Assembly (NCBI GenBank): GCA_015143295.1
Contig: CM026573.1
Location: 6,126,434 to 6,190,433, forward strand
DNA length: 64,000 nucleotides
Reading direction: 5' to 3'
From: Tetracentron sinense
Lineage: Eukaryota > Streptophyta > Magnoliopsida > Trochodendrales > Trochodendraceae
A program made the translations under genes and the position numbers. Positions 1 through 12,700 of this stretch are shown in pieces (within the stretch, counting starts at the first letter, position 1; the number at the start of each line of letters is the position of its first letter). The notes under the pieces are model-generated. The model had not been told where the DNA came from. It worked only from the letters and a program-made list of their open reading frames with translations, and did no database searches.

Positions 1-728
1 GTAAATTGGGTTACTTGGAGAGATAGAGGAACCTGCCAAGTCAGACCCTACACATGCGAAGTGGACTCAAGACAATTTGATTGTGATGTCATGGCTCACT
101 AATTCAGTATTACCCTACATTAGTAGGGGTTTGGTGTTCTTAAAGACTGCTAATGCCATTTGGGACGCTCTCTTAGACTTACTCGAATGTATGAAATTTT
201 GCCCAGCTTTATAAAATTCAAAGTGATATCTCCCAAACTTGTCAGGGGGAGATGCTCTTAAAAATGTATAATGCCAAGTTAAAGGAAAAATGAGAGGAAT
301 TTGATCACTACTCAGACTGGAAGCCCAGTTGCACTGCTAATGTTGTAGCCTTCAAGAAATGGGTTGAATGAATGTAGATTTTTAAGTTCCTTGCCAGTCT
401 GAATCAGGAATATGAAAATGCTCGCTCCCAGCTCCTAGGTCGGGATCCTCTTCCTGAGAAACTTAGTCGGGTATATGCTCATGTCCAGAATGAAACAAGC
501 AAGCGAGATGTGATGACCACCAGGATGGTGATTGCTCCAGAGAGGTTTGCCCTCTCCACTTTCCAGTGTGGTGGAAGAGGTCATGGTGCTCATTTTGATG
601 ATAAAGACAAGTTGAAATGCGATTACTGTGGGAGGACCCGACACACCCGTGATCAGTGTTGGCAACTTTATGGCCAGTCTATATAGAGGGGAGGTCACTC
701 AGGTGGATATGGAGGTGATTCTCGTTAG
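1..728 (+). pseudogene. copia gag remnant with zinc knuckle
   Basis: Conceptual translation in shifting frames resembles the copia gag/UBN2 region, with phrases such as ANAIWDAL near 152-174. A zinc knuckle is encoded at 618-659 with the spacing CX2CX4HX4C (CDYCGRTRHTRDQC). Stops and frameshifts break the frame before and after it. The knuckle would bind RNA in an intact element. Confidence 0.8.
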
Positions 729-1358
729 TTGGAAGGGTTCGGAGACCCTTCTGCCCATACTGCTATCGCCGTTGCGAGTTCTGGCTTTACTACAGCACCG
801 ACATCTCAGTTACTACCTAGAGCTGATCTAGAGTCTCTTCGCCACGACCTTGATGAGATGCATAGGGCCATGTCTTACTTGGAGACTCCCTCTACTTCAG
901 GTACATCCGCCACTGCTTTCAATGTCCCAGTATCTTCTGCTCATCACTCTTGGATCATTGATTCCGGAGCATCCGAGCACATGACTAGTATATCATTTAT
1001 CTTTTCATCATATCATCTTTATTGTGGGAGAGACAAAGTTCATATTATGAATGGTACTATGTCTCAAAGTGCTGGTAAAGGTATCATCCATGTCTCTCCT
1101 TCTATGCCTTTATCAACTGCTCTACATGTTCCTAACATTGCTACCAATCTTTTTTCTGTCAGTAGTATTATCAAGTACTTAAATTGCAGTGTCACCTTTT
1201 TTCCTTCCCATTGTGTTTTCCAGGATATGGTGACGAGGCGGATGATTGGCAGTGGTCGTGAGAAAGATGATCTCTATCAGTTGGATTCCTCTCTTGTGAT
1301 GTGCACGTATCAATCCTCTTCAAGGAACATGAGTAATTTTGAACAATTGATGAGTTGA
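729..1358 (+). pseudogene. copia protease region
   Basis: An open stretch of about 209 codons contains WIIDSGASEHMT at about 952-987. The DSG(A) core is the aspartic protease active site of copia polyproteins. The frame closes at 1358, where an intact element would continue into the GAG-pre-integrase domain, so this is a fragment of a broken polyprotein. Confidence 0.85.
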
Positions 1359-1369
1359 CATTTTCGTTT

Positions 1370-2540
1370 AGGTCATCCCCCTTTTTTGCTTCTCAAGAGG
1401 ATGTTACCTCAGTTAGCTCTTTCTTTACCTGCTACTTCCTTTCAATGTGGAACTTGTGAATTGTCTAAACATTTTAGGGTTTCCTAACCTCCTAGTAAAT
1501 CTCAATGCAATTCACCTTTTGAACTTGTTCATTATGATGTTTGGGGTCCTGCATCCACACCTTCTATGTTTGGTTATAAATATTTTGCAACTTGGGTTTA
1601 TCTTTTTAAGTCAAACTCTGATGTTTATGCTTCTTTTAAAGCTTTTCATAAAATGGTTTGTACTCAATTTGATGCTAAGCTTAAAATCCTTCGTTCTGAT
1701 AATGGTGAGGAATATCTGAATAGAGACCTATGCGCATACTTTACTGACCATGGTATTGTTCACCAAACCACTTGTGTTCACACTCCACAACAGAATGGAG
1801 TGGCCGAACACAAGAATAAACACCTTCTTGACATCACCAGATCCCTTCTTTTTGCTATGCATGTCCCTAAATACCTTGGTCAAAAGCCTTACTTTCCGCT
1901 GCTTTTCTTATGAATAGAATACCCTCACGGATCTTAGGCTTCAAAGCTCCATTAGATGTTCTTTCACCTACATCTCCACATTTTCCTATACCATCCAAAG
2001 TGTTTGTGTCTATCTGCTTTTGCCTAAACCTGACCGCACCAAGCTTGATCCTCGTGCTGTCAAGTGTGTTTTTCTTGAATATTCTCACTCAAAAGGGTTA
2101 TAAGTGCTACCATCCTCCTTCCAAGAGGAAGTTTGTCTATGGATTTCTCTTTCTTTGAGGATGTTCCTTACATTCCTCCTCCGAAGACCCCTCTTCAGGG
2201 AGAGAATGTTGATGTTGAAGCATTGTCTTCTCCTATACTTCTTCCTCTTTCCGATATGGATTGATATTGGACATACGCAAGAGAAAGAATTGCAAGTTTA
2301 CTCCAAGCGACCTCGACCTGTCTCATGCTCCCTGTCAAGATTCTACCTCAGATTTGAATCCTTCCAACTCAGGTAATGTCTCTGATTCACCTGTTGATGA
2401 TTCTGATCTCTCGATTGCCATTAGAAAGGGAGTTAGATCTTGCACTCACCATCATATCTCTAATTTTGTTTCTTACAACTCATTATCTCCTTCCTATTGT
2501 ATTTTTTCCTGTCTTATCTACGGTGTCTTTGCCATGCAGT
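1370..2540 (+). pseudogene. copia integrase region
   Basis: The best-preserved part is 1566-1913. It encodes RSDNGEEY and, further on, TPQQNGVAEHKN, which carry the second Asp and the Glu of the DDE integrase core. The first Asp lies just upstream in HYDVWGP (about 1530-1550) in another frame. The following 1914-2540 is the linker before the reverse transcriptase and is split over three frames. Not functional. Confidence 0.88.
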
Positions 2541-3362
2541 GTTTCTGAAGCATTTGCTCATCCTAAGTGGAAGGATGCGATGTGTGAAGAAATGAGGGCT
2601 CTTGAGAAAAGTGGCACATGAGAAATTGTTGACATACCAAGGAGAAAGAAACCGGTTGGATGCAAGTGAATTTTCACAGTGAAATACAAGTCAGATGGTT
2701 TTATGGAAAGATACAATGTTAGACTGGTTGCGAAGGGTTTCACCCAAACTCGTGACATTTACTACCATGAGACCTTTGCTCCTGTGGAAAAATCAATTCT
2801 ATCTATGTGATTCTCCCTCTAACTGCTAACCAAGACTGGCCTTTTCATCAATTTGATGTGAATAACGCATTCCTTCATGGAGACTTAGTGGAATAAGTTT
2901 ACATAAATATTCCTTCTGATTTTAGTTTTCCCACAACAGAAGGGAAATTTTGTAAGTTGAAGACGACCTTATATGGGTTGAAACAGTCTCCTCGTGTCTG
3001 GTTTGAAAGGTTCAGCGGTGCCATGAAGAAACAAGAGTACACTCAGAGCTAAGCCGATCATACTCTGTTTATCAAACACTATTAGTGTAAAACAATTGCC
3101 CTTATAGTTTATGCGGATGACATAGTGTCGATAGGGTCTGATGTGAAGGATATTAAGAGGTTAAAATCTCAACTGGCTATAGAGTTTTAGATAAAGGACC
3201 TAGGGCAGTTAAAGTACTTTCTTAGCATAGAAGTTGTCAGTTCCAAGAAATGAGAGAAATTTATCTTACAAAGGAAATACATCCTAGATCTTGTCAAAGA
3301 AATAGGAATGTTGGGATGCAAGCCTTTGAATGCCCTAATAAAGCAGAACCACGGGTTAGCAG
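2541..3362 (+). pseudogene. copia reverse transcriptase region
   Basis: Translation starts with a recognisable AFAHPKWKDAMCEEM motif near 2550-2595 and reaches the catalytic YADD box at about 3109-3120 (YADDIV). Several in-frame stops lie between the two, so the enzyme is dead. Order and motifs are those of Ty1/copia reverse transcriptase. Confidence 0.88.
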
Positions 3363-4064
3363 ATGATGGTGGTGAGCCTCTTGGCGATGCAGGGAGATAT
3401 CATATGCTTGTTGGTCAACTTATCTATCTCTCTCACTCGCTCTGATATAGCCTATGCAATTAGCGTGGTCAACCAATTTATGCATAATCCAAAAACCTCT
3501 CATCAAGAGGCAGTTTACAAGATTCTCAGGTACTTGAAATCCTCCCTTGGGAAAGGGATCACGTTTGGCTATCATGGGCACTTAAGAGTCGCATACACCA
3601 ATGCTAATTGGGCAGGATCTGTTTCGGACAGAAGATCTACATCTGGATATTTAATGATTGTTGGGGGAAATCTTGTTACTTGGAGAAGCAAGAAGCAACC
3701 TATTGTGGCAAGGTCTAGTGCAGAGATTGAGTTCAGAGCCATGACTCATATAATATGTGAATTGTTATGGGCAAAGATTCTCCTGAAGGAGCTTGGATTT
3801 CCAGCAAACAAGCCTATGAGTCTTTACTGTGACAATAAAGTTGCGATTAGCATTGCACATAATCCAATCCAACATGACAGAACCAAACATATTGAGATTG
3901 ATCGACATTTCATCAAAGAAAAACTCAGTTCTAGAGAGATTTGCATTCCCTATGTGAAGACTGGTGACCAACTTGTTGATATTCTAACCAAGAGAGTCCC
4001 AAGCTATCGCTTATCTGACATACTTAGCAAGTTGGGTATGTGTGACATATACGAACCAGCTTGA
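3363..4064 (+). pseudogene. copia RNase H region, C-terminus of pol
   Basis: This is the longest open stretch of the element, 233 codons to a TGA at 4062-4064. It contains RSDIAYAISVVNQF, then the RNase H segment with ARSSAEIEFRAM and LYCDNKVAISIAHNP, and ends with the usual copia tail around QLVDILTKRV. The polypurine tract and LTR follow immediately, which fixes the element's 3' end. Confidence 0.88.
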
Positions 4065-4071
4065 GAGGGAG

Positions 4072-4300
4072 TGTTGGTATAGTTGTGGGTATAATGTAGT
4101 TATAGGTTTCTCTTATGTTGTAGTGGCCCAATACTTAAACTCTTATTTCTGTTTCTCTTGTATGGGCCTTGGGCCCAGCTTTTGTATTAACCAAGTATAC
4201 ATAGTCATTATAGAGAAGAGGAACCTTAACTTCCTCATTCTCTCTTTTGTCATTTCTCTTCTTTCTCTTCTCCTCTCTAACCTAACTACAAACCTACTCA
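4072..4300 (+). repeat. copia 3' LTR with preceding polypurine tract
   Basis: The purine run TTGAGAGGGAG at 4061-4071 is the plus-strand primer. The LTR begins TGTTGGTATAG at 4072, a usual copia start. The right end is not certain. The sequence changes into a locally duplicated flank at about 4301, so the LTR ends near 4290-4300. No exact inverted ATACCAACA end is visible, and the TSD cannot be tested without the left flank. Confidence 0.75.
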
Positions 4301-4302
4301 AA

Positions 4303-4633
4303 TTTAGTGAAATTTACCATATTCATATGCAGCATGAATATATATATACACACTTGTCTGTTTTGGGGGGTAACTGTGTCTATATGGATGCATCCAAATT
4401 AGCGGCTCTGTAATGGAATTCCCCAAGGAGGGTTAGAATGGCAGTTCCCGCTCATTGGGAGGTACTAAACAAATTATCAAAATACGTTTACAACATCAAC
4501 ATGTTCATTTTATAACCGGGGGAAAAATATGTAGTGAAATTTACCATATTCATATACAGGATGAATATATATATTGGTTTTTGTGTCGTAGCTGTGTCTA
4601 TCTAGATGTATCCAATTTAGCTACTCTGTAAGT
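4303..4633. repeat. duplicated segment of about 100 bp next to the copia LTR
   Basis: 4303-4413 and about 4533-4633 share the start TAGTGAAATTTACCATATTC and continue with matching text through the CTGTGTCTAT and GCTCTGTAA regions. The offset is about 230 bp. The first copy abuts the LTR end. Possible origins are a tandem duplication in the host intron or an insertion next to a pre-existing repeat. Confidence 0.7.
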
Positions 4634-5079
4634 ATATGTAGTTTGCATGTAAATAATAAAATATACTATTAATTTTTATGTAAATATTGGTTTATGTGAA
4701 GGAACTCCTTAAATGAGGAAAACTTGATACGTGAGTGCTCGCAAGATAACTAGTGCTTTCCTCAATTCATCCTAGCCTTGAATAAAAGCTTGCTGCCTGG
4801 GCTGTCTTTATTTCTGTTAGTTGTTTTTCTTCTTATTGACCATAGAAAATACTATTTGGCATTTTATTTTGTTGTGGTTGTTTGACTTGTAGAATTGTAG
4901 AATTGTATACAAGGATTATTGCTAGTCATACTCTAACATAGCTAAAGGATGCATCATGCATGTGAGAAAAGCAGACTCTTTAAGACAACATTTGACCTGT
5001 TAAGCCATAATTGTACCTTCTAGACTATTATCTTTGGACTAGTTTATTTTGTGGGCATAAGTATGTTCATTGGATTCAG
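4634..5079. other. intron upstream of LSF1 penultimate exon
   Basis: No exon or repeat is recognisable here. The stretch ends in a normal acceptor (TTCAG at 5075-5079). The preceding LSF1 exon, which would carry the first half of the CBM48 domain, is not present between the LTR and this point. Confidence 0.5.
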
Positions 5080-6061
5080 GTATTACTATAAGTTCATTAT
5101 TAGTGGGCAATGGAGGCACTCAACAACTTCACCAACAGAAACTGACAAAAGAGGAAATGTCAACAATCTAATTATGGTCGGAGACACTGCCAGTGTGAGG
5201 CCATCTGTTCAACAACAGACAAAGGTAAGCGTTCTCTTGTTGCAACCATAGTTAGTAAATACATGTATTATATGCGTATATTACACGAATTGACAGAATT
5301 ATTGTAAAAAATGGTATTTTCAACAGATTTTTTAAGCATAATGAAAAATATGTGATTTTTTATTCCACGTGAATGACACACATCTTATATGTAAACCTAA
5401 TTATATGCCTTAAAAACTCCTTTGTAAAACTTTAGTCGTGCATTCTTATTTCTTCTTCTTCCTATTTTTTCCATTTTTCTTCCTCAAATACATCGGGTGT
5501 GACCTCTTTATATTATTTGCTTCCCGACAAATTGATCACGCCTTTTTGCCGTCGTTTCAAGTTTGCAATGAGTAAGCCACCTTTCTATCTACTTTTAGGG
5601 CTCGGTTGAATCTCGCTGTCAATTATAAGTTTTGCTTCTTTCTCGTTGTCGTATTATTTTTAGAGCAAAAATAATGAATAAAAATAGATATCTATTATTT
5701 CGTCCATCTGCAAAACCTCACAAATTATTCTCCCTCACAATTTTCTTTGAAGACTCTAAGAAATAATTGCTTTACCTCTAGCATCCTTCTTATCTCTGCA
5801 AACGCTCTTAAGAAAACAATTTGTATATTCTCATGTTCTAATCTCTATTTTTATTCATTATTTTAGGGTTTATTTGCTAAGAATCCTTTTTTTTTTGTAA
5901 TTGGAACTTGAAACTCGGGCGCAGAGGGTTGTTCTATGGTCATTTGATATACAAAGAGTAGGCGTAACAAAGTAGAGAAGGAAGAGATTGAAATGAGATA
6001 CAATTTCATTATCTTATGCATTCATAATTGTTGAGGATTTGTTGTGTGTCTGTGTATATAA

Positions 6062-6104
<43 letters not shown>

Positions 6105-7737
6105 GTTTTCACCCAAAAACGTATTATACCCGAATGTATCTGCATCTGATTGTTTGCTGTCTTTTTTTAATGGCTGAATTTTCATTGTCTTTTTCAATGC
6201 CAGACCTGAATAATAACCGTACGAATCCGAAGCATTTTTTTCCCGTCCCTGAATTTGCTAACTAGTGTTGCAAACTTTTCTACTATACAATTTTAAATAA
6301 AATTGTTGTGTTATTTTAGTTTTTTAGCTTTGCAAACGATGATAGTTTTCTGAACTCATTATAACACTATTTCGTAATATTCTTCAGTCGATACTTTTTT
6401 GATTGGGAAATTTCATCAATTACTTCTCTTAACATCATCATCATTATCGATATCTTTTCTCTCAATGATTTAGTCAGCAACACAAATCATGTTTCGATAT
6501 TCCATTCTCTATCTAAAGGGTATAGCTTTATACAAAGCATGTGTTATCAAATCTTTCTTCATGATTTTCATCAACATCATTTTTAGACCTTCCCGCACCC
6601 TTTTAAAGCATTTAATTTGCACCCACTCTTATACCTTCTCCTTGGTACCGTAATTATTCTTCGTTGAACAGGTCCAACCGTCCAACCATCTCAGTTGACC
6701 CTCCCTTAAATTATTACCTATTGTACTCTAAGATTCTTTTAAATCCGTTCATTCTTGATCTTATCATTTTTATTTTCACTCATCCATCCCAACATCCTCA
6801 TCCGAGCTGCACTAATTCTGTAAATATACTGCCTCTTCATCACCCAACATTATATTCCTTAAAGCATAGTCAATCTTATTGTTGACTTAAAATATTCATT
6901 TTAGTTTGAGTAAAACGTGATGGTCACATAACACTCAGGAAGAACATCTCTACTTCAATTGCCCAACTCTAATTATATAGGCAACATCCTTAACAATCTC
7001 TCAATCATTGTATATAATTGAGACGAGATGCCAAAATTGGTCGCTTTGGGGGTATCTTTTAGAATCAATTTTGACCATGGCCTCAACCCTACCCAAATTC
7101 TTTTTAAAGTTGCATTCATATATTCTGCATTTGGACAGACTTATTTTAAAACCCTTAGATTCTGAAGTATCCCTCTACAATTCTAGTTTGCATTTACCCC
7201 TCAGTCTCATCGATTATAGAAAATGCAAACTCACCGTTGAAGCATATTGAATTGATTTATCACTTCCTATGGGGGTTACCATCTAATATTTTATTATGAA
7301 ACCAATTATTAATTTGATTCATCACAAGGAGCTGTTTGACTAGGCTTGCTGGTTCTTGTATAAAACATCCAGTTTTCAGGATGTAATTGAGAGCTTGTGT
7401 TTTGGAGTTCCTTGTCGGATACTATTCTATGACATAATGAATTCACCTCTCTTAAGTGTTCGTCCTTCCATGCAACCTTTAGGGAAAGTGTCTAGTGTGT
7501 GGTACTACTCAAACCTAGTGATAACTAGGTCTCAAGAATAATGGTCAGACCAATTTTAAACATTATATATACCGAATGCCTGATAATGATATCTCATTTT
7601 ATTTTATTACATTGTAGGACGCAGTTGTTGTGAAGGTGATTGAGAGGACATTGACAGAAACCGAGCGGTTCATGTTGGCTAAAGCAGCAAGATGTGTTGC
7701 ATTCTCCGTCTGTCCAGTCAAACTATCTCCCAAGTAG
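5080..7737 (+). CDS. LSF1: LSF1-like phosphoglucan phosphatase, last two exons
   Basis: Exons are 5080-5224 and 7618-7737 (stop TAG 7735-7737). They join in frame with a GT-AG intron of 2.4 kb. The first base of the first exon completes a split codon, so more exons lie upstream. The first exon encodes YYYKFIISGQWRHSTTSPTE and a following GNVNNLI, the end of a CBM48 (AMPK-beta-like) glycogen/starch-binding domain. The last 40 codons include TETERFMLAKAARC and end in VCPVKLSPK. These match what I know of the C-terminus of plastid LIKE SEX FOUR 1, which has PDZ, dual-specificity phosphatase-like and CBM48 domains and works in starch breakdown. The phosphatase domain is not in this window. The intron holds an RTE relic and a TA repeat, yet both splice sites are intact. 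Confidence 0.87.
6060..6101. repeat. (TA)n microsatellite in LSF1 intron
   Basis: About 19 uninterrupted TA units follow a short ATAAATA lead. Simple repeat, likely length-polymorphic. Confidence 0.95.
6432..7245 (-). mobile_element. RTE-type LINE relic in LSF1 last intron
   Basis: Read on the minus strand, 7245-6960 gives IDETEG, then GFKISLSKCRIYEC and VKIDSKRYPQ, matching the region just after the RT active site in plant RTE elements. 6860-6740 gives YRISAARMRMLGWM followed by KIKNERI, matching the C-terminal part of ORF2. Stops and frameshifts interrupt it. A short ATG/ATC-rich run at about 6432-6448 (CATCATCATCATT on +) is where an RTE tail of TGA-type repeats would be expected. The element is antisense to LSF1. 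Confidence 0.7.
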
Positions 7738-8720
7738 TTGGGCTGGGCATACCACACTATCTACTGAATGACTGTTAACTTGGTACACTTTCTGGTCCCC
7801 CTTTCTCGAGATTTTCTCGCGGAGGCCTGGAATCATTACGTGTATCTTTCCACAAATATATATTCTCTACAGGAAAAATCTGTCTTCAGAGATGCCAGAT
7901 GGTGCAATTGTCGAGGTTACGTCTTCACAGTGCATCTGCGACAGGCCCTCATTACAAGAGGATGGAAGGTTGCACAATACCCGTGAGATGCAGCCTCATC
8001 ATATGGCTCTAACTTGTGATACTTGTACCAGAGACTTGGAAGTGGATTTTGGTTCTCAATTTCATTGGTCTCTTGCGGAGGTCCATAAAAAATGAGTCCA
8101 TAAAGAGTTTTGGAATCCTTAATTTAGGTTGAGCTGCTTTTAACTTTTTTTCTTTCTTATTTTTTGTTACTGAGGCGCCATTTATCATGTTAGTGCAGGG
8201 TAGTGTTTGTGGTAGGGTTGAGTCGGCCCAACGGCCACACCCATGAGTCCCAGGACCACGTCCTAAGAGGTATGGCTTTACCATGCCAGCTAGAGGGGCG
8301 GGGGCGGGTGCGCCACTTGGAAAAAACTTAATACTGTTGCTTGATTAGTCTAAGGAGGATTTTTTGGTATGAATCATTAACACCTGGCCTCTAGATCTCT
8401 CACGATGATAAGTCGTAGGGAGGGAAGCTTTCCTCGGTTGATATAGCAAACAGCCTCCTCACAAGTAATAGCCTATAAGTGTAATTACTAACAGTAAATA
8501 ACTGGTGACGTATATAAAAAAATAAAAGCACGACAAGTTCTTTGCTTTGTGTAAAGTACCCGAATGGATATGATATTACTGCAAGACTTAATCTAGGTGT
8601 ACTCCCATACTGCAATGGCTAGTATGTATCAGTCAGCTAATTTTTTTCAACGTCATTTGCAAATTCATACTTCCTACCAACCAGGAAAAAAAATCACGAG
8701 ATCAAGTTCTTGGCATTAAC
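7738..8720. other. LSF1 3' UTR and convergent spacer
   Basis: This stretch holds the LSF1 3' UTR and downstream DNA. Small open frames are present but none has a recognisable domain or codon pattern. A GC-richer stretch at 8220-8325 is unassigned. No poly(A) site is firmly assigned. Confidence 0.4.
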
Positions 8721-8731
8721 CAGTGTAGACA

Positions 8732-8887
8732 TCTCATACCATGGGACTAGCCCGGTGGTAGTGTATCCCCTCCTGAGGAGGGTGAATCCGGGATTGAGTA
8801 CCGTCAGGTGGGCCTTGTTGATTTCCCCACAATTTGAGTTGAGCAGACACTAACCCCTAACCCTAGACAGTGCGAAAAAAAAAAAGT
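8732..8887 (+). mobile_element. tRNA-derived SINE with 11-bp target-site duplication
   Basis: The body is about 156 bp, has a box A-like TAGCCCGGTGGTAG near 8749 and a weaker box B-like segment near 8791-8803, and ends in an A tract (8875-8885). It is flanked by exact direct repeats CAGTGTAGACA at 8721-8731 and 8888-8898. A poly(A) end plus a TSD is the signature of target-primed reverse transcription. Related sequence occurs at 46390-46495 (inverted) and 55760-56513. Confidence 0.85.
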
Positions 8888-8898
8888 CAGTGTAGACA

Positions 8899-9770
8899 AC
8901 AAGATGAAAGATGGAGTAGGACATGCTAAGATGATTCAAAGCAAAAGATCAATTTCCTCCACAACTTTTTGTGAGGTTGGTTGGGAAGTACTTAATATGG
9001 ATAAAGTATTAATGAAGGAATGTAGCATTTTGCTATAGATGAACTTAGAAGTGCACCAAGGGAGAGAAGCAGGCAGTTTAAATTGGTTGCACAAATTAAG
9101 CTCAGAAAGTTAGATTGGCTCAGTTGTCGTCTGGCGCCATGAACAGTTCACCCACCAAAGAACTCAAGTATGAAGGATCAGTCCCATTTTCATCTTTCTC
9201 CCGAAAATTCTTAAATATGCTAGTAGAGTAGGTTTTCAGTTTGCCCGTTTTGTTTAAGGATTTCAAAATCGGCACTACCTTTATCTCCTAGTAAGGTCAC
9301 CATTTAATGTCTTCCACAGCTTGAAAGAAATCACACAATGCATCCATATGAAATGTCTAGTCTTCCCCTGTTCAGAATAAAATTATATTTACTTCTAGTT
9401 ATCCAGGGTCAGTGTTGTTATTTGGAGTAATGAACCGCCTCAAATCAATCTATTGAGAGTTCTCCCACTGATTATTATTACAAACTGCATATTAATTAAA
9501 CACGCACACATACATCTGCTTAGAAAGGGGATGTCATCACTGTATAGTTCTTTTGTAAGTATAACTGGACTTGCTCACCAACCCACACGCACCCGCACAA
9601 ACACAGCATGCACACACGTTAATTACATATATATACATCGGCATAGAAAGAGATCAGTACCTCTAATCAGTTATGCTGTTAAGTATAACTGAGCTCACAT
9701 GCACGTTCACTTACCATATCCATATCCTCGACTCTGCAAATTACATCCACATGCCCACCTTGCCATTATA
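8899..9770. other. spacer downstream of AMSH2
   Basis: Lies between the SINE and the AMSH2 stop codon and should include the AMSH2 3' UTR (minus strand). No coding or repeat feature is recognisable apart from short CA-rich runs at 9500-9615. Confidence 0.4.
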
Positions 9771-12700
9771 TTAGCGAAGATCAAAGATTTCAAATCTCAG
9801 ATTGGGATTGATATAAACATTAGAGCAATGCTCGTATATGGGACTCCGATCGGCTAGTTCCTGGTGAAGATGAAATCCGCTCTCCTGGCACTCTTTCAGG
9901 ACAGTGGTCCCACCAGGGTCAGATATCCTAAATATTCCATAGCTCCTGGGGGCATCAAATACCAAAAGTAAGCTTCTCTGTGTGGAATTCGTAACAGTTA
10001 ACTTCATGGGACTCTTGAACAGAACAGTCATAGTCCATCCAGCTTGAATAAGTTAAATGAGAGCTCCTAAGCCATGCAAAATAAACACAGAAGCTCAACT
10101 TTGCAAACAGATTTCAACACTCCCACTCTGATTGAAACCTTCTCAAATATCTATCAGAAAGAAAGGATAAAAATAAAAATAAAAATTCCCAGATAGGTGT
10201 CTACCACAGAGGAATGATGTCAGATGCTTGAGTTAGTTATCACCTTATGAGTAACTCTTGTTTATAATTAAAACATCATACAACTAATCTCATGCATTCT
10301 TATTTATTTCTATACATTTCAATAAAGAGTAATAATCCGCAGTGAATTTGATAAGAACACAACGGTGTGAGTCAATATCACCACAACCTGATCTTGATCA
10401 GGTGGTTGACCGGTATTCTCGGGCCTCAGACTTGATTACTTTCCAACCAACTACTCTTCTCACATTGAATTCATTCTCTTCCTCAAATCATATGCACTAA
10501 TGACCTAGCGTCCAAATTAACTTATGACTACATCATTGAACAATATATCATGTATTCAAGTCAAGTTTTCCAAGTCACCATGTCCAACTTAAATATACGA
10601 CTGTCTAATGTGGACATACATTTTAGGGTCTAAATTAGCTAAATACCAATTTGTGGTGTTAGAGTAGCACACCTTGAAATATCGGTTGGAGCCATGACAA
10701 TAGCAACAGCCTCTGGTATCATTACCTGAAAACAGTATAAAGTAGAAGTGAAATTAGATAGCTATTTAATTAGTGTACAAGAGAACCAAAACCAAAACAA
10801 CAAAATACTAAACTCGAAGTCTTTGCACGCAACACAACCAAAGGGATTGATGAGTTTAAGCATTAGTTTCAATTCTTGTATTTAATAATATTAAAAGAAG
10901 GCAATACTAATCTATAAGTAGATCACACGGCACATATTTTAGACAAAAATGAATCAAGTTTAAGGTGATATTCATCAAACAACAGTTATGAGCCCACCAC
11001 CAGAAACCAAATAGGTCAATTTCTGAATCAACCTAGTGGCATGGTTTAACATTTTGGTACTTATTGGGCGTACCGGTCCGGTACATACCAGTTTTGGACA
11101 TACCTGGTACCCTGGTACGCATACTTGCATATTTTCCATGGGTATCGCATGATTTCATGGAGTCAGGAGTACGGTCCGATACTCTCCCCGATACTATGTG
11201 ATACATATTTTTCCTTCCTCTTTTGGAGTCTTGGTCGGTACTGTATAGTATCGGTCGAGATGATGATAAAACCAACCGCATTTTGGGTGTTCCAAAACAC
11301 CTCTAAACCCTTTTTTCCCCCAAAAAACTTTCTACTCTAAACAATTTCTAGGTCAAACAATAACTTTGTTGTCAATTTTAGGTTCAGAAGTGAAGATCTT
11401 AGTGTTTGATTTTGGATTGAAAAGATTTTCCCAAATTTCCAAAGGTTGCAAAATTTCTTCTTTTTTTTCATTTTAGTTTTTTAAATTCATGAAAATAAGT
11501 TGCAATCAACCCAAAATGAATAGATCTATTGATTTCATGTGAAATTCATATATCAAAACTCATTTTTTTTAGAAATCGATGATTTTTCAACACTTTTTGT
11601 GAAAAAATTGAAAATTAAAAATCTTCAATATTTCGAAAAATATCTCAAATCCAATGTTCAATAAATAATGTGTTAATTCTATGGATGATCTACAAGATCT
11701 ATGTACTAACTTTAATTTTTGAATTTTTTACTTTTTAATATTTAAAAAAAATTAATTTTTTTAAAGTATACACACCTTAATTTTTCAATCCTAAAATGTC
11801 ATATTAATGATCATTGTTTATTTCTATATAGGTTTGAGATGGTGCCAAAGAAAGATAAAGGTAAAGTGTGTCAAAGATATAGGGTGACAATACGGTGTCA
11901 GAGATATAAGGTGGGTCTTGTAGATGGGTCAAGGCATATAATGAAAATGTGATTTATGTGGAATTAAGTCTAACGGTGGTAGAATCACTCGACTAAAAGA
12001 ACATTTGACGGGTATAACTGTATAAGGACAAACATCTACCAATGATTTAAAATATCGATACGTATTGACCGATAAGGGCTGATACATATCTTATTTGGAG
12101 CTACCCGATATACTGATACGCTGGAAAAAAAAAACTCCACTGTATCAGGCCGATACAGGCTCGATACACTCGATACGGGGATTTTTCATTAATTTTTTTT
12201 CTTCTTCCATTTACACTAGGATCCGCAATACAGACCCGATACACACAACTTATTTACACAATATATTATTTAAGTAAATGATTTTAATTTGATTTTACTT
12301 TCATTTACTTTAAATATTAATATGTAAATAAGGTTATCCCCCTGTTTATGATGCCCTAGCCCAGCCATACTTATCAGGAGCCACTGGTTATGATTCCTCA
12401 GCCCAACCCTACTTATCAGGAGCCACTGGTTATGATGCTCAGTCCCAGTCTTTGACTGACAGTTATGGACAGATCACGACTCAGCAACAGGAATATGTAC
12501 AAATGTACTTGGGCATGTACTGCACAATGATGACTTGGACACAGTGGTGTCATCATGTCTGGACCACTTATAATGTATCACTCTACTCAATTCCTGATCC
12601 CATAATGTATCAAAACTCAATGAGGTATTGAGCTTCTATCATGTAAGTAATTTGATTTGTGAATACAAGGGTCTATATATTTTCATATTTTTGATTGATG

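Larger units (their letters stand above)
1..4300 (+). mobile_element. Ty1/copia LTR retrotransposon, 5' end outside window, decayed
   Basis: The segment holds, in order, a CCHC zinc knuckle, an aspartic protease, an integrase, a reverse transcriptase and an RNase H, then a purine-rich tract and a 3' LTR. Integrase before reverse transcriptase is the Ty1/copia order. The reading frame is interrupted by many stops and frameshifts, so the copy cannot encode a working polyprotein. The 5' LTR and the start of gag lie left of the window. The element has the same orientation as the LSF1 exons that follow at 5080 and probably sits in an LSF1 intron; that placement is inferred because the upstream exons are not visible. 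Confidence 0.93.
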
